Shown here: positions 7,640 through 15,622 of the stretch, one piece after another
Layout: each line of letters begins with the position of its first letter
How positions within the stretch are numbered: the first letter of the stretch is position 1
Assembly: GCA_014729275.1 (NCBI GenBank)
Contig: WJKE01000066.1
Span: forward strand, 1-42,239
Length of the DNA stretch: 42,239 nucleotides
Source: Candidatus Peregrinibacteria bacterium
Lineage (GTDB): Bacteria > Patescibacteriota > Gracilibacteria > UBA1369 > LOWO2-01-FULL-3
Reading direction: 5' to 3'
Program-made: the position numbers and the translations under genes
Notes under the pieces: model-generated
Told to the model about the DNA's origin: nothing
Seen by the model: the letters and a program-made list of their open reading frames with translations, nothing else
The model's database searches: none

Positions 7640-8155
7640 TTAGGATACAGCCAAAGATGTTTCCGATGCCTTTTCTTTAACGGTTTTAAGATTCTCCTTC
7701 ACAATAATTTTTTCTTTGGTGATTTCAATAATTTGATTTTTTGGGATGATACGCGACTGCGTACTAATTAGCCCCAAAAAGGTTTTTATACACAAAATGC
7801 TTAAAATTTCGAATGTTTTTGTGGAAAATTCAAAATCATAAACTTTTCCCAGGAATTCATCATTTTTTGTAAAAACTTTCTTATGCATTAGGCCAAGCCC
7901 TTGTTTTTGAATTTCAGCAACTCTTAAAATATCCTTGCCCTCAATAACCGCATCTTTATCATTTATGGTAATAAAGTTAGTCCAGGACCTGATATCAATG
8001 GGGGATAGCACAAAATTTCTGGCCTTATCTGTAACAAAAGCCACAATTTTCCCCCGCTCAGTATCAATAACTACATCTTTCACGGTTGTAAGAGGGCGAC
8101 GATGTTCCGGCAAAACAATTGGAGTTCCCACCGCATTTTTAAAGCTGATTTTCAT
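7640..8155 (-). CDS. PRC-barrel domain protein
   Basis: 171 residues that read as two successive PRC-barrel-like units: about 1-80, with PLTTVKDVVIDTERGKIVAF, and about 82-160, with VFTKNDEFLGKVYDFEFS. PRC barrels are small beta-barrels found in RimM and photosynthetic reaction-centre H subunits. Stand-alone pairs like this are common in bacteria but have no assigned reaction. There is no signal peptide or membrane helix, so it is probably cytosolic. On the minus strand a TATAAT overlapping 8190-8195 lies back-to-back with the tRNA-Pro promoter and may drive it. The gene is convergent with the VirB2-like gene. Confidence 0.8.
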   Translation of the reverse strand: MKISFKNAVGTPIVLPEHRRPLTTVKDVVIDTERGKIVAFVTDKARNFVLSPIDIRSWTNFITINDKDAVIEGKDILRVAEIQKQGLGLMHKKVFTKNDEFLGKVYDFEFSTKTFEILSILCIKTFLGLISTQSRIIPKNQIIEITKEKIIVKENLKTVKEKASETSLAVS

Positions 8156-8172
8156 AAAAAACTAAAATTAGC

Positions 8173-8201
8173 TTAACAAGATCTTATTAATTATATAGAA
8201 T
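8173..8201 (+). promoter_or_regulatory. Promoter for the tRNA-Pro region
   Basis: TTAACA (8173-8178), a 17-bp spacer, and TAGAAT (8196-8201). It stands upstream of the broken tRNA copy, so the transcript should contain both the fragment and the intact tRNA-Pro. Confidence 0.6.
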
Positions 8202-8223
8202 CTTCACCGCAATACAAAATAAA

Positions 8224-8281
8224 GAAGCTTAAAAAACCAAGAATAAGAATTCAAAAAATCATCGGGGTGTAGCTCAGTTGG
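8224..8281 (+). repeat. 58-bp direct repeat, first copy, containing the 5' part of tRNA-Pro
   Basis: This stretch is identical to 8346-8403. It comprises 39 bp of leader plus the first 19 bases of tRNA-Pro(UGG). After it the sequence diverges from a tRNA: 8282-8345 contains the palindrome AGAGTGCAAGTTGCACTCT (8304-8322) and the hairpin CCAGGC-aagata-GCCTGG. The acceptor 3' strand is missing, so this copy cannot form a mature tRNA. Confidence 0.85.
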
Positions 8282-8345
8282 AGAGCCTTCAGCCTTGAAA
8301 AGAGAGTGCAAGTTGCACTCTAGCCAGGCAAGATAGCCTGGAATC

Positions 8346-8403
8346 GAAGCTTAAAAAACCAAGAATAAGAATTCAAAAAATCATCGGGGTGTAGCTCAGT
8401 TGG
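8346..8403 (+). repeat. 58-bp direct repeat, second copy, at the intact tRNA-Pro
   Basis: Identical to 8224-8281, offset 122 bp. It covers the leader and first 19 bases of the intact tRNA-Pro. The bases on either side differ between copies, which fixes the repeat boundaries. Confidence 0.85.
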
Positions 8404-8461
8404 CTAGAGTGCATGGTTTGGGACCATGAGGCCGGAGGTTCGAGTCCTCTCACCCCGACCA
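8385..8461 (+). tRNA. tRNA-Pro (anticodon UGG)
   Basis: 77 nt. Acceptor CGGGGTG/CACCCCG, D-arm GCTC...GAGT, anticodon stem CATGG/CCATG with loop TTTGGGA (anticodon TGG), T-arm GGAGG-TTCGAGT-CCTCT, discriminator A, and encoded CCA. It is preceded by a partial, rearranged copy of its own 5' end. Confidence 0.95.
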
Positions 8462-8865
8462 TTCGAAATAAGCGATTGGAATTGGAGATTTTTATCCGTA
8501 AGAAAAGCGATAAAACAGGTTTTTTATACACACAAATAATTACTGCAAAACATTACTACTAAGAAACAAATTATTTCGCACGATTTTCTGTAAATTTTAA
8601 GTTTGAAAAAAGCGGCTTTTTGGGGCGGATTAAAACAATTTTATTGAATAAATTAAGATGTATTAATAATATTTTTATATAAAAATTATGATCACTAGAG
8701 AAAAAGCTATATATTAAAATATAAGTTTTCATAGTATTATATAATGTTAAATAAATCCAAAGTCCCCATAGGTGAAAAACTTAAAAACTTGCTGTAAAGA
8801 AAAATGATAATACCTTGAAAAAATATCAAAATTATCCGAGTTTTCTCTTAATACTTTTGTAAAAA
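8462..8865. other. 404-bp intergenic region
   Basis: The region is very AT-rich. It includes AAAACAGGTTTTTTATA near 8513 and AAAAAAGCGGCTTTTTGGGG near 8606, spaced like the ends of the ~165-bp intergenic elements but with little internal similarity, so at most a distant or decayed copy. An 18-codon frame (8744-8797) is too short to call. No convincing promoter for the downstream glycosyltransferase was found. Confidence 0.4.
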
Positions 8866-10974
8866 ATGAATCTGGTTAAAATAATAAATTTTATTCTTAT
8901 CAACCTTTCGCTCATTGCAAGCTCATTTCTTGTTTTTTGTTTGTTATGTAAGCAAAAAAAGGGTTTTTTACATCTATTGTTATCAATTACTGTTTTATTT
9001 TTTTCATTAATAACTTTAATAACCATAGGATTAGGAATTTTTGAGAAAATATCGTTTCTGAATGTTTCAATAGTTTCCTATATTGTATTAGGCATACTCT
9101 TGATTTTAACAAGAAAAGAAAATTTTTTCATTGGGCAGTTTATAAAATATTTTCAGATACATAAATCTAAATCTAAATCTAACCTGCTCTTGGGAACAAT
9201 ATTATTTGCACCTATTGGCATTTTACTTTTTGTTAAGTTTTTCATTGCTCTTTTTCAAATACCATTGGAATTTGATGCGATGATTTATCATTTACCGATA
9301 GTAACGGAATGGCTACAAACCGGAAGTCTAACGGATATCTATTATACAGCCTTTGCAGGACCATTAGCCTACTACCCCGGTAATTTTGATCTTTTCTATC
9401 TTTGGTCAATTTTATCTTTGCATAATGATTTTTTTGTTAACCTTTTAAATTTCCCTTTGCTTATTTTACTAACCGTAGGAATCTATAAGACAAGTATTAA
9501 TTTTGGGATTTCCAAAAAAATAAGCCTATTTGCTTCAGCCTTTTCACTGTATTTACCTGTTTTTTTTCAACAGGCGGGAACTGCCTTTGTGGATATTTAT
9601 TTCATCCTGACTTTTGTCCTGGCCATTTATTTTCTTCAGGAAATTTCAAAAAATATAAAAAGCAAACATAACTCAATTTTATTTGGACTCACTCTGGGGC
9701 TGTTTATGGGAACAAAATATTTAGGCCTTCCATATGGGTTTATTTTACTTATTATTTTTTTGTTTATTCATTTAATAAAGCCCAAAAAACAGTACATCCT
9801 CATAATATGGGGGGTGGGGTCAACTTTGCTTACGGGAGCCTTTTTTTATTTTAGAAACTGGGTAAATTCCGGTAATCCGATCTTTCCTGTCGAGCTAAAG
9901 CTGTTTGGCAAAACTTTTTTTGAAGGCTATCCGAATGCAAACAAGCAACTCAGCGGCAGTTCTCTTTGGGAGCACATGAATGAAGCTTCGGCAATTAAAG
10001 AGTTCTTCGAGGCCTTCTGGACAATGACAGGCCTGGGCGGTTTATTGCTTCTATTCTCATTTTTTGCCTTGGCTGGGCTTGTCATATATTCGCTTAAAAA
10101 GCGAATACTGAGTAAAAAAGAAATAAGAATCAGTATCCTTATGTTGATTGTAGGGGGGCTTTATTTTGTCTTATATTTAAAAGCTCCTTACAGCTATCGA
10201 GACTTGATCCATAATATACGTTACGCAATGCCCTTCTTGATAATTGGTGTTTTTTCGTTGGGGTATTTAGCAACAAAAATAAAAAAGGCTCGTATTATTT
10301 TTTATCTCGTTTCAATATTTGCTTTTATTCATAACTTGCTCTTTTTAGTGATTTCACCCGCATACAAAACCAGGTTTGATTTTTGGGTAATACAGGAGTA
10401 CAAAACTCAAATGGTGATCACGACGATTGGTGTGGTAGCTTTATTGCTTGTATTTGTTTTTAAACACAAAAAAATAATAAGGGGCACGATGCTGGCGGTT
10501 TTTATCACTATTCTTGTTTATGTTTTTAATCTTGCATATCATGAAAGAGAGAAATTAGCACCTCGGTTTTATGAATCTTGGTATCCTGCAGAAAATCAAT
10601 ATTTCGGTATATGGAATGCAGCCCTATGGTTTGATAAAAACGCTCCAAATGCAGCTATTGCTTATAGCGGTTTTCATTTTCACTATCCTCTTTTTGGAAG
10701 GAATTTCCAGCGTTCTGTAGATTATATAAATATAAACGATTGCACCTATTGCCGCTATGTAAACTACAAAAACAGTTCTAATTCTATTAGGCGTAATCCC
10801 GACTATGAAGATTGGATGCAAAATTTAGAGATCTTCCGGAAAGATTATATTGTGGTTGACACAACAATCACTCCGGAAGTAAAAAGTAATGAGCTGGAAT
10901 GGATTATTAAACATCCGGAGAAGTTTGAATTAATCCGGGAATATAAAAAAACTGTCATATATAAAATAAAATAA
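8866..10974 (+). CDS. GT-C fold membrane glycosyltransferase (GT39/ArnT-like)
   Basis: 702 residues with about a dozen membrane helices and a C-terminal soluble domain (about 560-702). After the first long helices the first outside loop holds LEFDAMIYHLPIVTEWL with Glu135/Asp137. An E-x-D motif at this place is the catalytic signature of GT-C enzymes, which transfer sugars from lipid-phosphate donors to proteins or glycans outside the membrane. The stop is 4 bp before the GtrA-GT2 gene, so the two form an operon: the downstream protein could make and flip the lipid-linked sugar that this one uses. Acceptor and sugar are unknown. Confidence 0.8.
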   Translation: MNLVKIINFILINLSLIASSFLVFCLLCKQKKGFLHLLLSITVLFFSLITLITIGLGIFEKISFLNVSIVSYIVLGILLILTRKENFFIGQFIKYFQIHKSKSKSNLLLGTILFAPIGILLFVKFFIALFQIPLEFDAMIYHLPIVTEWLQTGSLTDIYYTAFAGPLAYYPGNFDLFYLWSILSLHNDFFVNLLNFPLLILLTVGIYKTSINFGISKKISLFASAFSLYLPVFFQQAGTAFVDIYFILTFVLAIYFLQEISKNIKSKHNSILFGLTLGLFMGTKYLGLPYGFILLIIFLFIHLIKPKKQYILIIWGVGSTLLTGAFFYFRNWVNSGNPIFPVELKLFGKTFFEGYPNANKQLSGSSLWEHMNEASAIKEFFEAFWTMTGLGGLLLLFSFFALAGLVIYSLKKRILSKKEIRISILMLIVGGLYFVLYLKAPYSYRDLIHNIRYAMPFLIIGVFSLGYLATKIKKARIIFYLVSIFAFIHNLLFLVISPAYKTRFDFWVIQEYKTQMVITTIGVVALLLVFVFKHKKIIRGTMLAVFITILVYVFNLAYHEREKLAPRFYESWYPAENQYFGIWNAALWFDKNAPNAAIAYSGFHFHYPLFGRNFQRSVDYININDCTYCRYVNYKNSSNSIRRNPDYEDWMQNLEIFRKDYIVVDTTITPEVKSNELEWIIKHPEKFELIREYKKTVIYKIK

Positions 10975-10978
10975 CTTC

Positions 10979-12139
10979 ATGAATGATATAATTAAAAAAT
11001 TCAAACCATTTATGAAATATTGTATAGTAGGTGCTATGGGAACATTTTTAGATCTCGCAGCTCTCTATATTTTCGTGGAATATATCTCAATTCCTGTTAT
11101 TCCCGCCTCAATTTTGTCCTTTTTATTGGCGGTAACCAATAATTTTTTGCTCAACAAGAGTTGGACATTTAGAAACAAATCCAAAAATTATCGAAAACTC
11201 TATATTAAATTTTTCATTGTTTCACTTGTTGGACTTGGATTAACTGTAACCGGTATGCACGTCATGGTAAACATCATCGGAATTTGGTACATGCTCGCAA
11301 AAGTACTCACCTCTCTTATAGTTCTTACATGGAATTTTTTAGCAAACAAATTTTGGACATTTCGCCTTACTGAAAAGAACTTATTTATTGTTGATGATTT
11401 TCCGCTTGAGCTTTCTGTAATCATTCCGGCTTACAACGAGGAGAATAGAATAAAAAATACACTTCTGGCCATTGAAGACTACATAAAAGACAATAAAATC
11501 AACGCGGAAATAATAGTTGTGGACGATGGTAGTCAGGATAAAACCACACAAATTGTTAATAATTACAGGCAAAAAAATAACAGTATAAAGTCCATTAAGC
11601 TCGAAAAGAATAAAGGAAAAGGTTGTGCGGTAAAGGCCGGAGTAGAGGCAGGCAAAGGAAAATATATTTTGTTTACGGATGCGGATAATTCAACTCCTAT
11701 TGAGGAATTTGAAAAATTACTAACACAGTTAAAATCAAAAAACGCAAAATTAGCCATTGGTTCAAGATATCTACATGACAGCAATATAAAAATCAAACAG
11801 CCCTATTATCGAATTCTTATTGGCAGAATAGGTAATTTACTTATACGCATTTTCTTGATTGATGATATTAAAGACACGCAATGCGGTTTCAAACTATTCG
11901 AGCATAGAGTGGCAAAAGAAATTTTCTCATTTCAAAAAATAAAGCGTTTTGGTTTTGACATGGAGGCACTGGTTATAGCTCAAAATCTTGACTACAAAAT
12001 AATCGAAGTGCCTGTAAGTTGGTTTAACTCAGCAGAAAGCAGATTCAGACCGATCAAAGACAGTCTAAGGACACTCCGAGATTTGGTTTACATAAAATTG
12101 AATCTTTGGAGTGGGCGCTATAACAGAGATAATGAATAA
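10979..12139 (+). CDS. Fusion of GtrA-like flippase domain and GT2 dolichyl-phosphate-sugar synthase domain
   Basis: 386 residues. Residues 8-128 are a GtrA-like domain with four membrane helices and the repeated pair NKSWTF (59-64) and NKFWTF (123-128). Residues 145-386 are a GT2 glycosyltransferase with IIPAYNEE (148-155), VVDDGSQDKT (180-189) and the TDADNSTP metal-binding motif (233-240), closest to dolichol/undecaprenyl-phosphate mannosyltransferases. Such an enzyme makes polyprenyl-phosphate-sugar in the cytosol and the GtrA part may move it across the membrane. Fusions in which GT2 comes first are familiar to me; here GtrA is N-terminal. The overlap-free 4-bp spacing to the GT-C gene supports one pathway. 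Confidence 0.87.
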   Translation: MNDIIKKFKPFMKYCIVGAMGTFLDLAALYIFVEYISIPVIPASILSFLLAVTNNFLLNKSWTFRNKSKNYRKLYIKFFIVSLVGLGLTVTGMHVMVNIIGIWYMLAKVLTSLIVLTWNFLANKFWTFRLTEKNLFIVDDFPLELSVIIPAYNEENRIKNTLLAIEDYIKDNKINAEIIVVDDGSQDKTTQIVNNYRQKNNSIKSIKLEKNKGKGCAVKAGVEAGKGKYILFTDADNSTPIEEFEKLLTQLKSKNAKLAIGSRYLHDSNIKIKQPYYRILIGRIGNLLIRIFLIDDIKDTQCGFKLFEHRVAKEIFSFQKIKRFGFDMEALVIAQNLDYKIIEVPVSWFNSAESRFRPIKDSLRTLRDLVYIKLNLWSGRYNRDNE

Positions 12140-12562
12140 AAGATTATAAATCATAAAATTTATTTATTAATTTCACTGTTTTTTTACTCATCTTCAAAAT
12201 AACAAAGGGATCGTAGAAGACTAAGTTTATTATTTAGTTATGGCCACAGCCTGCTTGAAGATAGCCGATTTTGATCTTAAAAACCGTCAGAGAGAGGGGG
12301 CGAACTTGATTGAGGGAAACAGCCAAAATACCGCCTCCCTCCGGGCAAAATAAATATAAAAATAATTCCCCCTCAAAAAAGACAGCAAATTCTATAAGGA
12401 ACACATATTTTATATTGCGCCTGCCGGCCGGGGCCGAAATTAAATCAGCTTACTTTAAACAAATAAATCGGACTCCTCGTGCCGGCACGAGATTTTTTGC
12501 GCAGAAAGTTTGACAATCCTTCAAACCTAATTTACCTTTCTCCCTTAAATTAATTCAATTTT
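12140..12562. other. 423-bp intergenic region
   Basis: Less AT-rich than its surroundings, with CGGCCGGGGCC near 12425 and a GAGGGA/TCCCTC pairing (12312-12343). It holds the perfect palindrome at 12476-12491 followed by T6, and a TTGACA at 12510-12515 without a good -10. A 67-codon frame across it has no coding character. It may contain an uncharacterised RNA or a decayed gene. Confidence 0.4.
12476..12498 (+). terminator. Palindrome plus T-run, probable terminator
   Basis: CTCGTGCCGGCACGAG (12476-12491) is a perfect 16-bp palindrome followed by ATTTTTT. Its core CGTGCCGGCACG recurs at 16058-16069. It could end transcription from the glycosyltransferase operon about 340 bp upstream, or form part of a repeated motif. 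Confidence 0.5.
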
Positions 12563-13123
12563 ATGGGAAAAATCCAATTAGTAGGTAAAAATGAGCTCGA
12601 TAAAAATATTATTCTTGCAGAAAGCCTAGAAAGCGAAGATTTATTGCAAGCTCTTGTTAAAGCGGGAAATAGTTCAGAATCAAGTGAAAGCTTAATCACC
12701 CGGCTTAATTCAATCATTGCTGAAAAAATTCTTGAGCTAAGTCTTGATGATGGTTTTAACCTGGTATTACCTGTTTCCGAGCTAATCAGCCGCAACCTTC
12801 GACACGACAACGATTCACCAAAATTAAAGAGTTTAAGCGATTTACCCAAAGACACTCTAGCCTGCCTTTATGCTAGCCTCGAAAATTCTCCCGACCCCAG
12901 TAGAAAAGTCCACGAAGGGTTACATTTGGGCGACAAAGCACTCCATATTTTTGCAGGAATGGGTGGCAGCAGACATTTTCGTGAAATGGCAGGAAGTGAA
13001 GAGTTCAAAAAATACAATGAAAGAATGGCCAAAATAGGATACTCCACAGCTGTAAATTCCGCAAAACGACTCAATAAAGGTGAAGAGGGGATTTTTAGGT
13101 ATTACAATAGTACCCATAATTAA
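12563..13123 (+). CDS. Hypothetical protein, 186 residues
   Basis: Not recognised. There is no signal peptide or membrane helix. It is mostly helical by composition, with a Ser/Glu-rich N-terminal half and a C-terminal half containing KVHEGLHLGDKALHIFAG and HFREMAGSEEFKKYNERMAK. It is a stand-alone gene between an intergenic palindrome/T-run and a strong terminator. No Shine-Dalgarno precedes the ATG. Its last ten codons overlap a second frame that stays open to 13235 (see 13080-13235), so the present C-terminus may result from a frameshift. Confidence 0.6.
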   Translation: MGKIQLVGKNELDKNIILAESLESEDLLQALVKAGNSSESSESLITRLNSIIAEKILELSLDDGFNLVLPVSELISRNLRHDNDSPKLKSLSDLPKDTLACLYASLENSPDPSRKVHEGLHLGDKALHIFAGMGGSRHFREMAGSEEFKKYNERMAKIGYSTAVNSAKRLNKGEEGIFRYYNSTHN

Positions 13124-13235
13124 AAGGATCAAGGAAGTAAGAAAAGTTCTGCAAAAGCTAATGAACATTATTGACCTTGAAGATGAAATTGCCGAGATTG
13201 CAAAAAAGAAATCAGCAGATGTTTTAAACAATTAA
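13080..13235 (+). CDS. Overlapping 51-codon frame, possible frameshifted tail
   Basis: In the +1 frame relative to the 186-residue gene, a GTG at 13080 opens a frame ending TAA at 13233-13235. It encodes a charged amphipathic helix (IIKRIKEVRKVLQKLMNII, then DLEDEIAEIAKKKSAD). This looks more like real protein than the overlapping end of the 186-residue product. It may be a separate translationally coupled gene, or the original C-terminus of the upstream gene joined by a lost or gained base or programmed slippage near GAGGGGATTTTT (13085-13096). A terminator follows 5 bp later. Confidence 0.35.
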   Translation: MKRGFLGITIVPIIKRIKEVRKVLQKLMNIIDLEDEIAEIAKKKSADVLNN

Positions 13236-13268
13236 AAAAAGGGGCGCGCTTTATTTAAAGCGCGCCCC
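13234..13268 (-). terminator. Strong terminator (minus strand; possibly bidirectional)
   Basis: GGGGCGCGCTTT (13241-13252) pairs perfectly with AAAGCGCGCCCC (13257-13268) around ATTT. On the minus strand the stem is followed by seven T (13234-13240), directly after the large LysM-like gene. On the plus strand only TT follows, but it may also stop the 12563 unit. Confidence 0.8.
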
Positions 13269-13283
13269 TTCCAAACATAAACT

Positions 13284-15338
13284 CTAATTATTCAACATAT
13301 CCTCCCAAGTCTGATCTATTTTCTCCCAGGTATTTGAAACCAAATTTCCCTCAGTTTCCTCAGTGTCATTTTCATTTTTTACCCTAATTCTTCTATAAAC
13401 CTCAGGGTAGTCATCAGAAAGATATCTGTCAAAGAACTGTTCAAGAGTTGGAAGAGCCATTTCTTCCTGACCTGTCAGGCTAAGGCTATCCATTCCGTTA
13501 TAGTCTGCAATAATCACCATCATATCCACTCTATCAAATTTCCTTAATTCCGGTCTTGATTTCTTAATTTCATCAATGTTCCATACATCGTATAGCCCCT
13601 TCGAATCGCTGTCTCCCACAATGTCATAGAATCTTTTTCCCTCAACATCAATTGTTTCAGTAGCATCCTCATCCTCTTCAGTTTCCTCAGAAACATCTTC
13701 CTCAATCGACATTGTTTCATCTTCATAAATAACTTTTACGTTATCCTTTGTCTCTATTACAGCCATTTCCTCAGTTTCAGACTCAAGCGGCATCAAATAC
13801 ACTTTTTCCTCTTGTGCCTGCAGCTCATCCAGGGCTTGCTGCTCAGCAGAAACATCACTCGTATTATCAGATGAATTGATTAGTCCAAACAGTCCCATCA
13901 CTCCAAACACAGCTTTTTTAAACCATCTTTTAATTCTTCCTTGTTTCTTTAATTTAGCTGGATCAGGCAGAATATATAAGTCCATACCTTTATCAAACGC
14001 CTCCTGATCTTCACGTCTCTTTTTAAGGATTGAACTTAAGGCCTCTTTTAGCTCCTGCACTTCATTATATTTTCTAAGAAGTGAATTTTTGCATTCAGGA
14101 CTAGGCGTAATCTTATAAGTACGCATCAATCTTTTAGAAACTTTATCAGCTTGAGCCCATTTTGCTTCAATCTCATTCATTGTTTTTTCAGGCATTCTGT
14201 TGATAGAGTTCAGATCGTTAGAATACCAATTCTTTAACGCTTCCAAAGTCTCAGTTTCAGAGGCATAAACAGGATAAGCATCATCAGCTCCCACAGCTAC
14301 TTTTTGAACAGATTTTCTGCCGTACATAACCGCTCCCGGAGAAGAATCAAACGCAATACGTGTAATTTTACGTCTTTCTTTAATCAGTTTATTAATACCT
14401 CTATTAAGTTTTTTATACTTTTCCCACATATATTCACTAAGCTCGCTTGGTCCGTAAGCATTTTTCAGATAAGTATAAGACTTAACAATACGTTTCATCA
14501 TTAATTTATATGCAGAGTCTCTAATCTGACGATCAAGCTCTGTACTATCATTCATTCCGGTTAGAGCTCTTAAATCTTCCTCAATCATGTACTCACATAA
14601 AGAGATAGATTTTTTCGTATCAAATTCACTCGGAATATAAACCAAATATGGTGAAATCTCAGATACATCCGGATTATCAATTGTACAAAACTTAGCCTCT
14701 GTACAAATATTCTGATTTCTTCTTTGATCCGGATCAATCTGCTTAGGACGTGGAAGACCCGACATATCCATTTGTTCCACAATAACACTTGCTTGTTCGG
14801 TAGCACTTTGAACCGATTCACTAATTTCAGCAGTACCTGTTAGGGTTTTCTTAAGCTCATCTGCCTTAGCTCTTAATAGTCCACGGATCTCTTTAAATTC
14901 ACAAACCGGTGTATATAGCTTTTTAAATTTTGCATATCCGACAATTTTATTAATCTCTCCACTTAAATCCTTAGCAAAATCAGGATCCGTGATGAATCTA
15001 ATTGCCTTTTTCAAAGGTGCACTAATTAAGGACATAAATATGTCATCAATATAAGTGGAATCTCTTTGAACCTTTTTAATCTCCCTCAACTCATCAATAA
15101 GATCTCTAAAAGGATCGTAAATATCTGTTGGGGCAATATTTTGATTGCTTTCAATAGAAGCAATAATATCAGTAGCCCTTTTTATAGTAAGTAAAGGAGT
15201 TTCCTGAAATTCAACGTCATTTCCTGATTCTCCGGATTGGAAGAAATCATAGATACCGTCGTCAATTATTGTGTCGTCCCCTGGAGAACCTTGCGGCCCC
15301 ATTGGACGTCCCTGATTTTTAACACTTTTGTAATTCAT
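13284..15338 (-). CDS. Large hypothetical protein with C-terminal LysM-like domain (paralogue domain of the 19774 gene)
   Basis: 684 residues, not recognised as a whole. The N-terminal ~470 residues are predominantly helical and charged. A short hydrophobic stretch (about 473-490, KKAVFGVMGLFGLIN) follows a basic cluster and may span the membrane. A very acidic linker leads to residues 566-648, where RFYDIVGD, KFDRVDMMVIIADYNGMDSL and MALPTLEQF align with the same places in the protein at 19774-22395. The pattern (G-x-R-x-F/Y-D-I ... N-G-M-D-x-L ... x-L/M-x-I/L-P-T) resembles a LysM peptidoglycan-binding motif with an insertion. The C-terminus WEDMLNN also recalls EWGAMLDEF there. A cell-wall-binding role is inference. 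Confidence 0.7.
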   Translation of the reverse strand: MNYKSVKNQGRPMGPQGSPGDDTIIDDGIYDFFQSGESGNDVEFQETPLLTIKRATDIIASIESNQNIAPTDIYDPFRDLIDELREIKKVQRDSTYIDDIFMSLISAPLKKAIRFITDPDFAKDLSGEINKIVGYAKFKKLYTPVCEFKEIRGLLRAKADELKKTLTGTAEISESVQSATEQASVIVEQMDMSGLPRPKQIDPDQRRNQNICTEAKFCTIDNPDVSEISPYLVYIPSEFDTKKSISLCEYMIEEDLRALTGMNDSTELDRQIRDSAYKLMMKRIVKSYTYLKNAYGPSELSEYMWEKYKKLNRGINKLIKERRKITRIAFDSSPGAVMYGRKSVQKVAVGADDAYPVYASETETLEALKNWYSNDLNSINRMPEKTMNEIEAKWAQADKVSKRLMRTYKITPSPECKNSLLRKYNEVQELKEALSSILKKRREDQEAFDKGMDLYILPDPAKLKKQGRIKRWFKKAVFGVMGLFGLINSSDNTSDVSAEQQALDELQAQEEKVYLMPLESETEEMAVIETKDNVKVIYEDETMSIEEDVSEETEEDEDATETIDVEGKRFYDIVGDSDSKGLYDVWNIDEIKKSRPELRKFDRVDMMVIIADYNGMDSLSLTGQEEMALPTLEQFFDRYLSDDYPEVYRRIRVKNENDTEETEGNLVSNTWEKIDQTWEDMLNN

Positions 15339-15367
15339 ATTATTAGTGTTAATAAATTTAGCTTGGC

Positions 15368-15396
15368 ATATTACGATATTTGTTAAAGCTTGTCAA
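15368..15396 (-). promoter_or_regulatory. Promoter of the 684-residue gene
   Basis: On the minus strand: TTGACA (15391-15396), 17 bp, TAATAT (15368-15373), 30 bp before the ATG at 15338. Confidence 0.6.
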
Positions 15397-15407
15397 GCCT
15401 TTTTTGT

Positions 15408-15570
15408 CTAAAAAGATCTTGTTTTTTTTCATGCGATTTTTGTCTTACAGAAGACGAATACAGTTTTGTACTTTAAAACATAGCTTAATATAAGCGTCAA
15501 ATTGTATACGATAAAAAGCCAAAAATCGAATATTATTGTTAATTTTTGTCAAAAGCGGGCCCTTCTTAAG
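15408..15570. repeat. Intergenic element family, copy B (~163 bp)
   Basis: This copy aligns with 4586-4754 in the same orientation. It shares AAAAAGCCAAAAATCGA (15513-15529) and the following ATTATT...AATTTTTG arm, as well as TTTTG-TA-CTTTAAAACATAGC upstream. The outer inverted ends are more degenerate than in copies A and C. It lies between two minus-strand genes. No coding potential is seen. Confidence 0.7.
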
Positions 15571-15622
15571 TTTTTATGACAAAAAATGAACACCCTCATA
15601 GAATCAGTAATTAAGGGAAAAA

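Noticed and set aside
8282-8345. A second functional tRNA or intron-containing tRNA upstream of tRNA-Pro
   Set aside because: Only the acceptor 5' strand and D-arm are present; no pairing anticodon stem, T-arm or acceptor 3' strand can be formed.
12310-12513. 67-codon plus-strand frame in the 12.3-kb intergenic region
   Set aside because: It crosses the palindrome/terminator, has poor protein character and no start signals.
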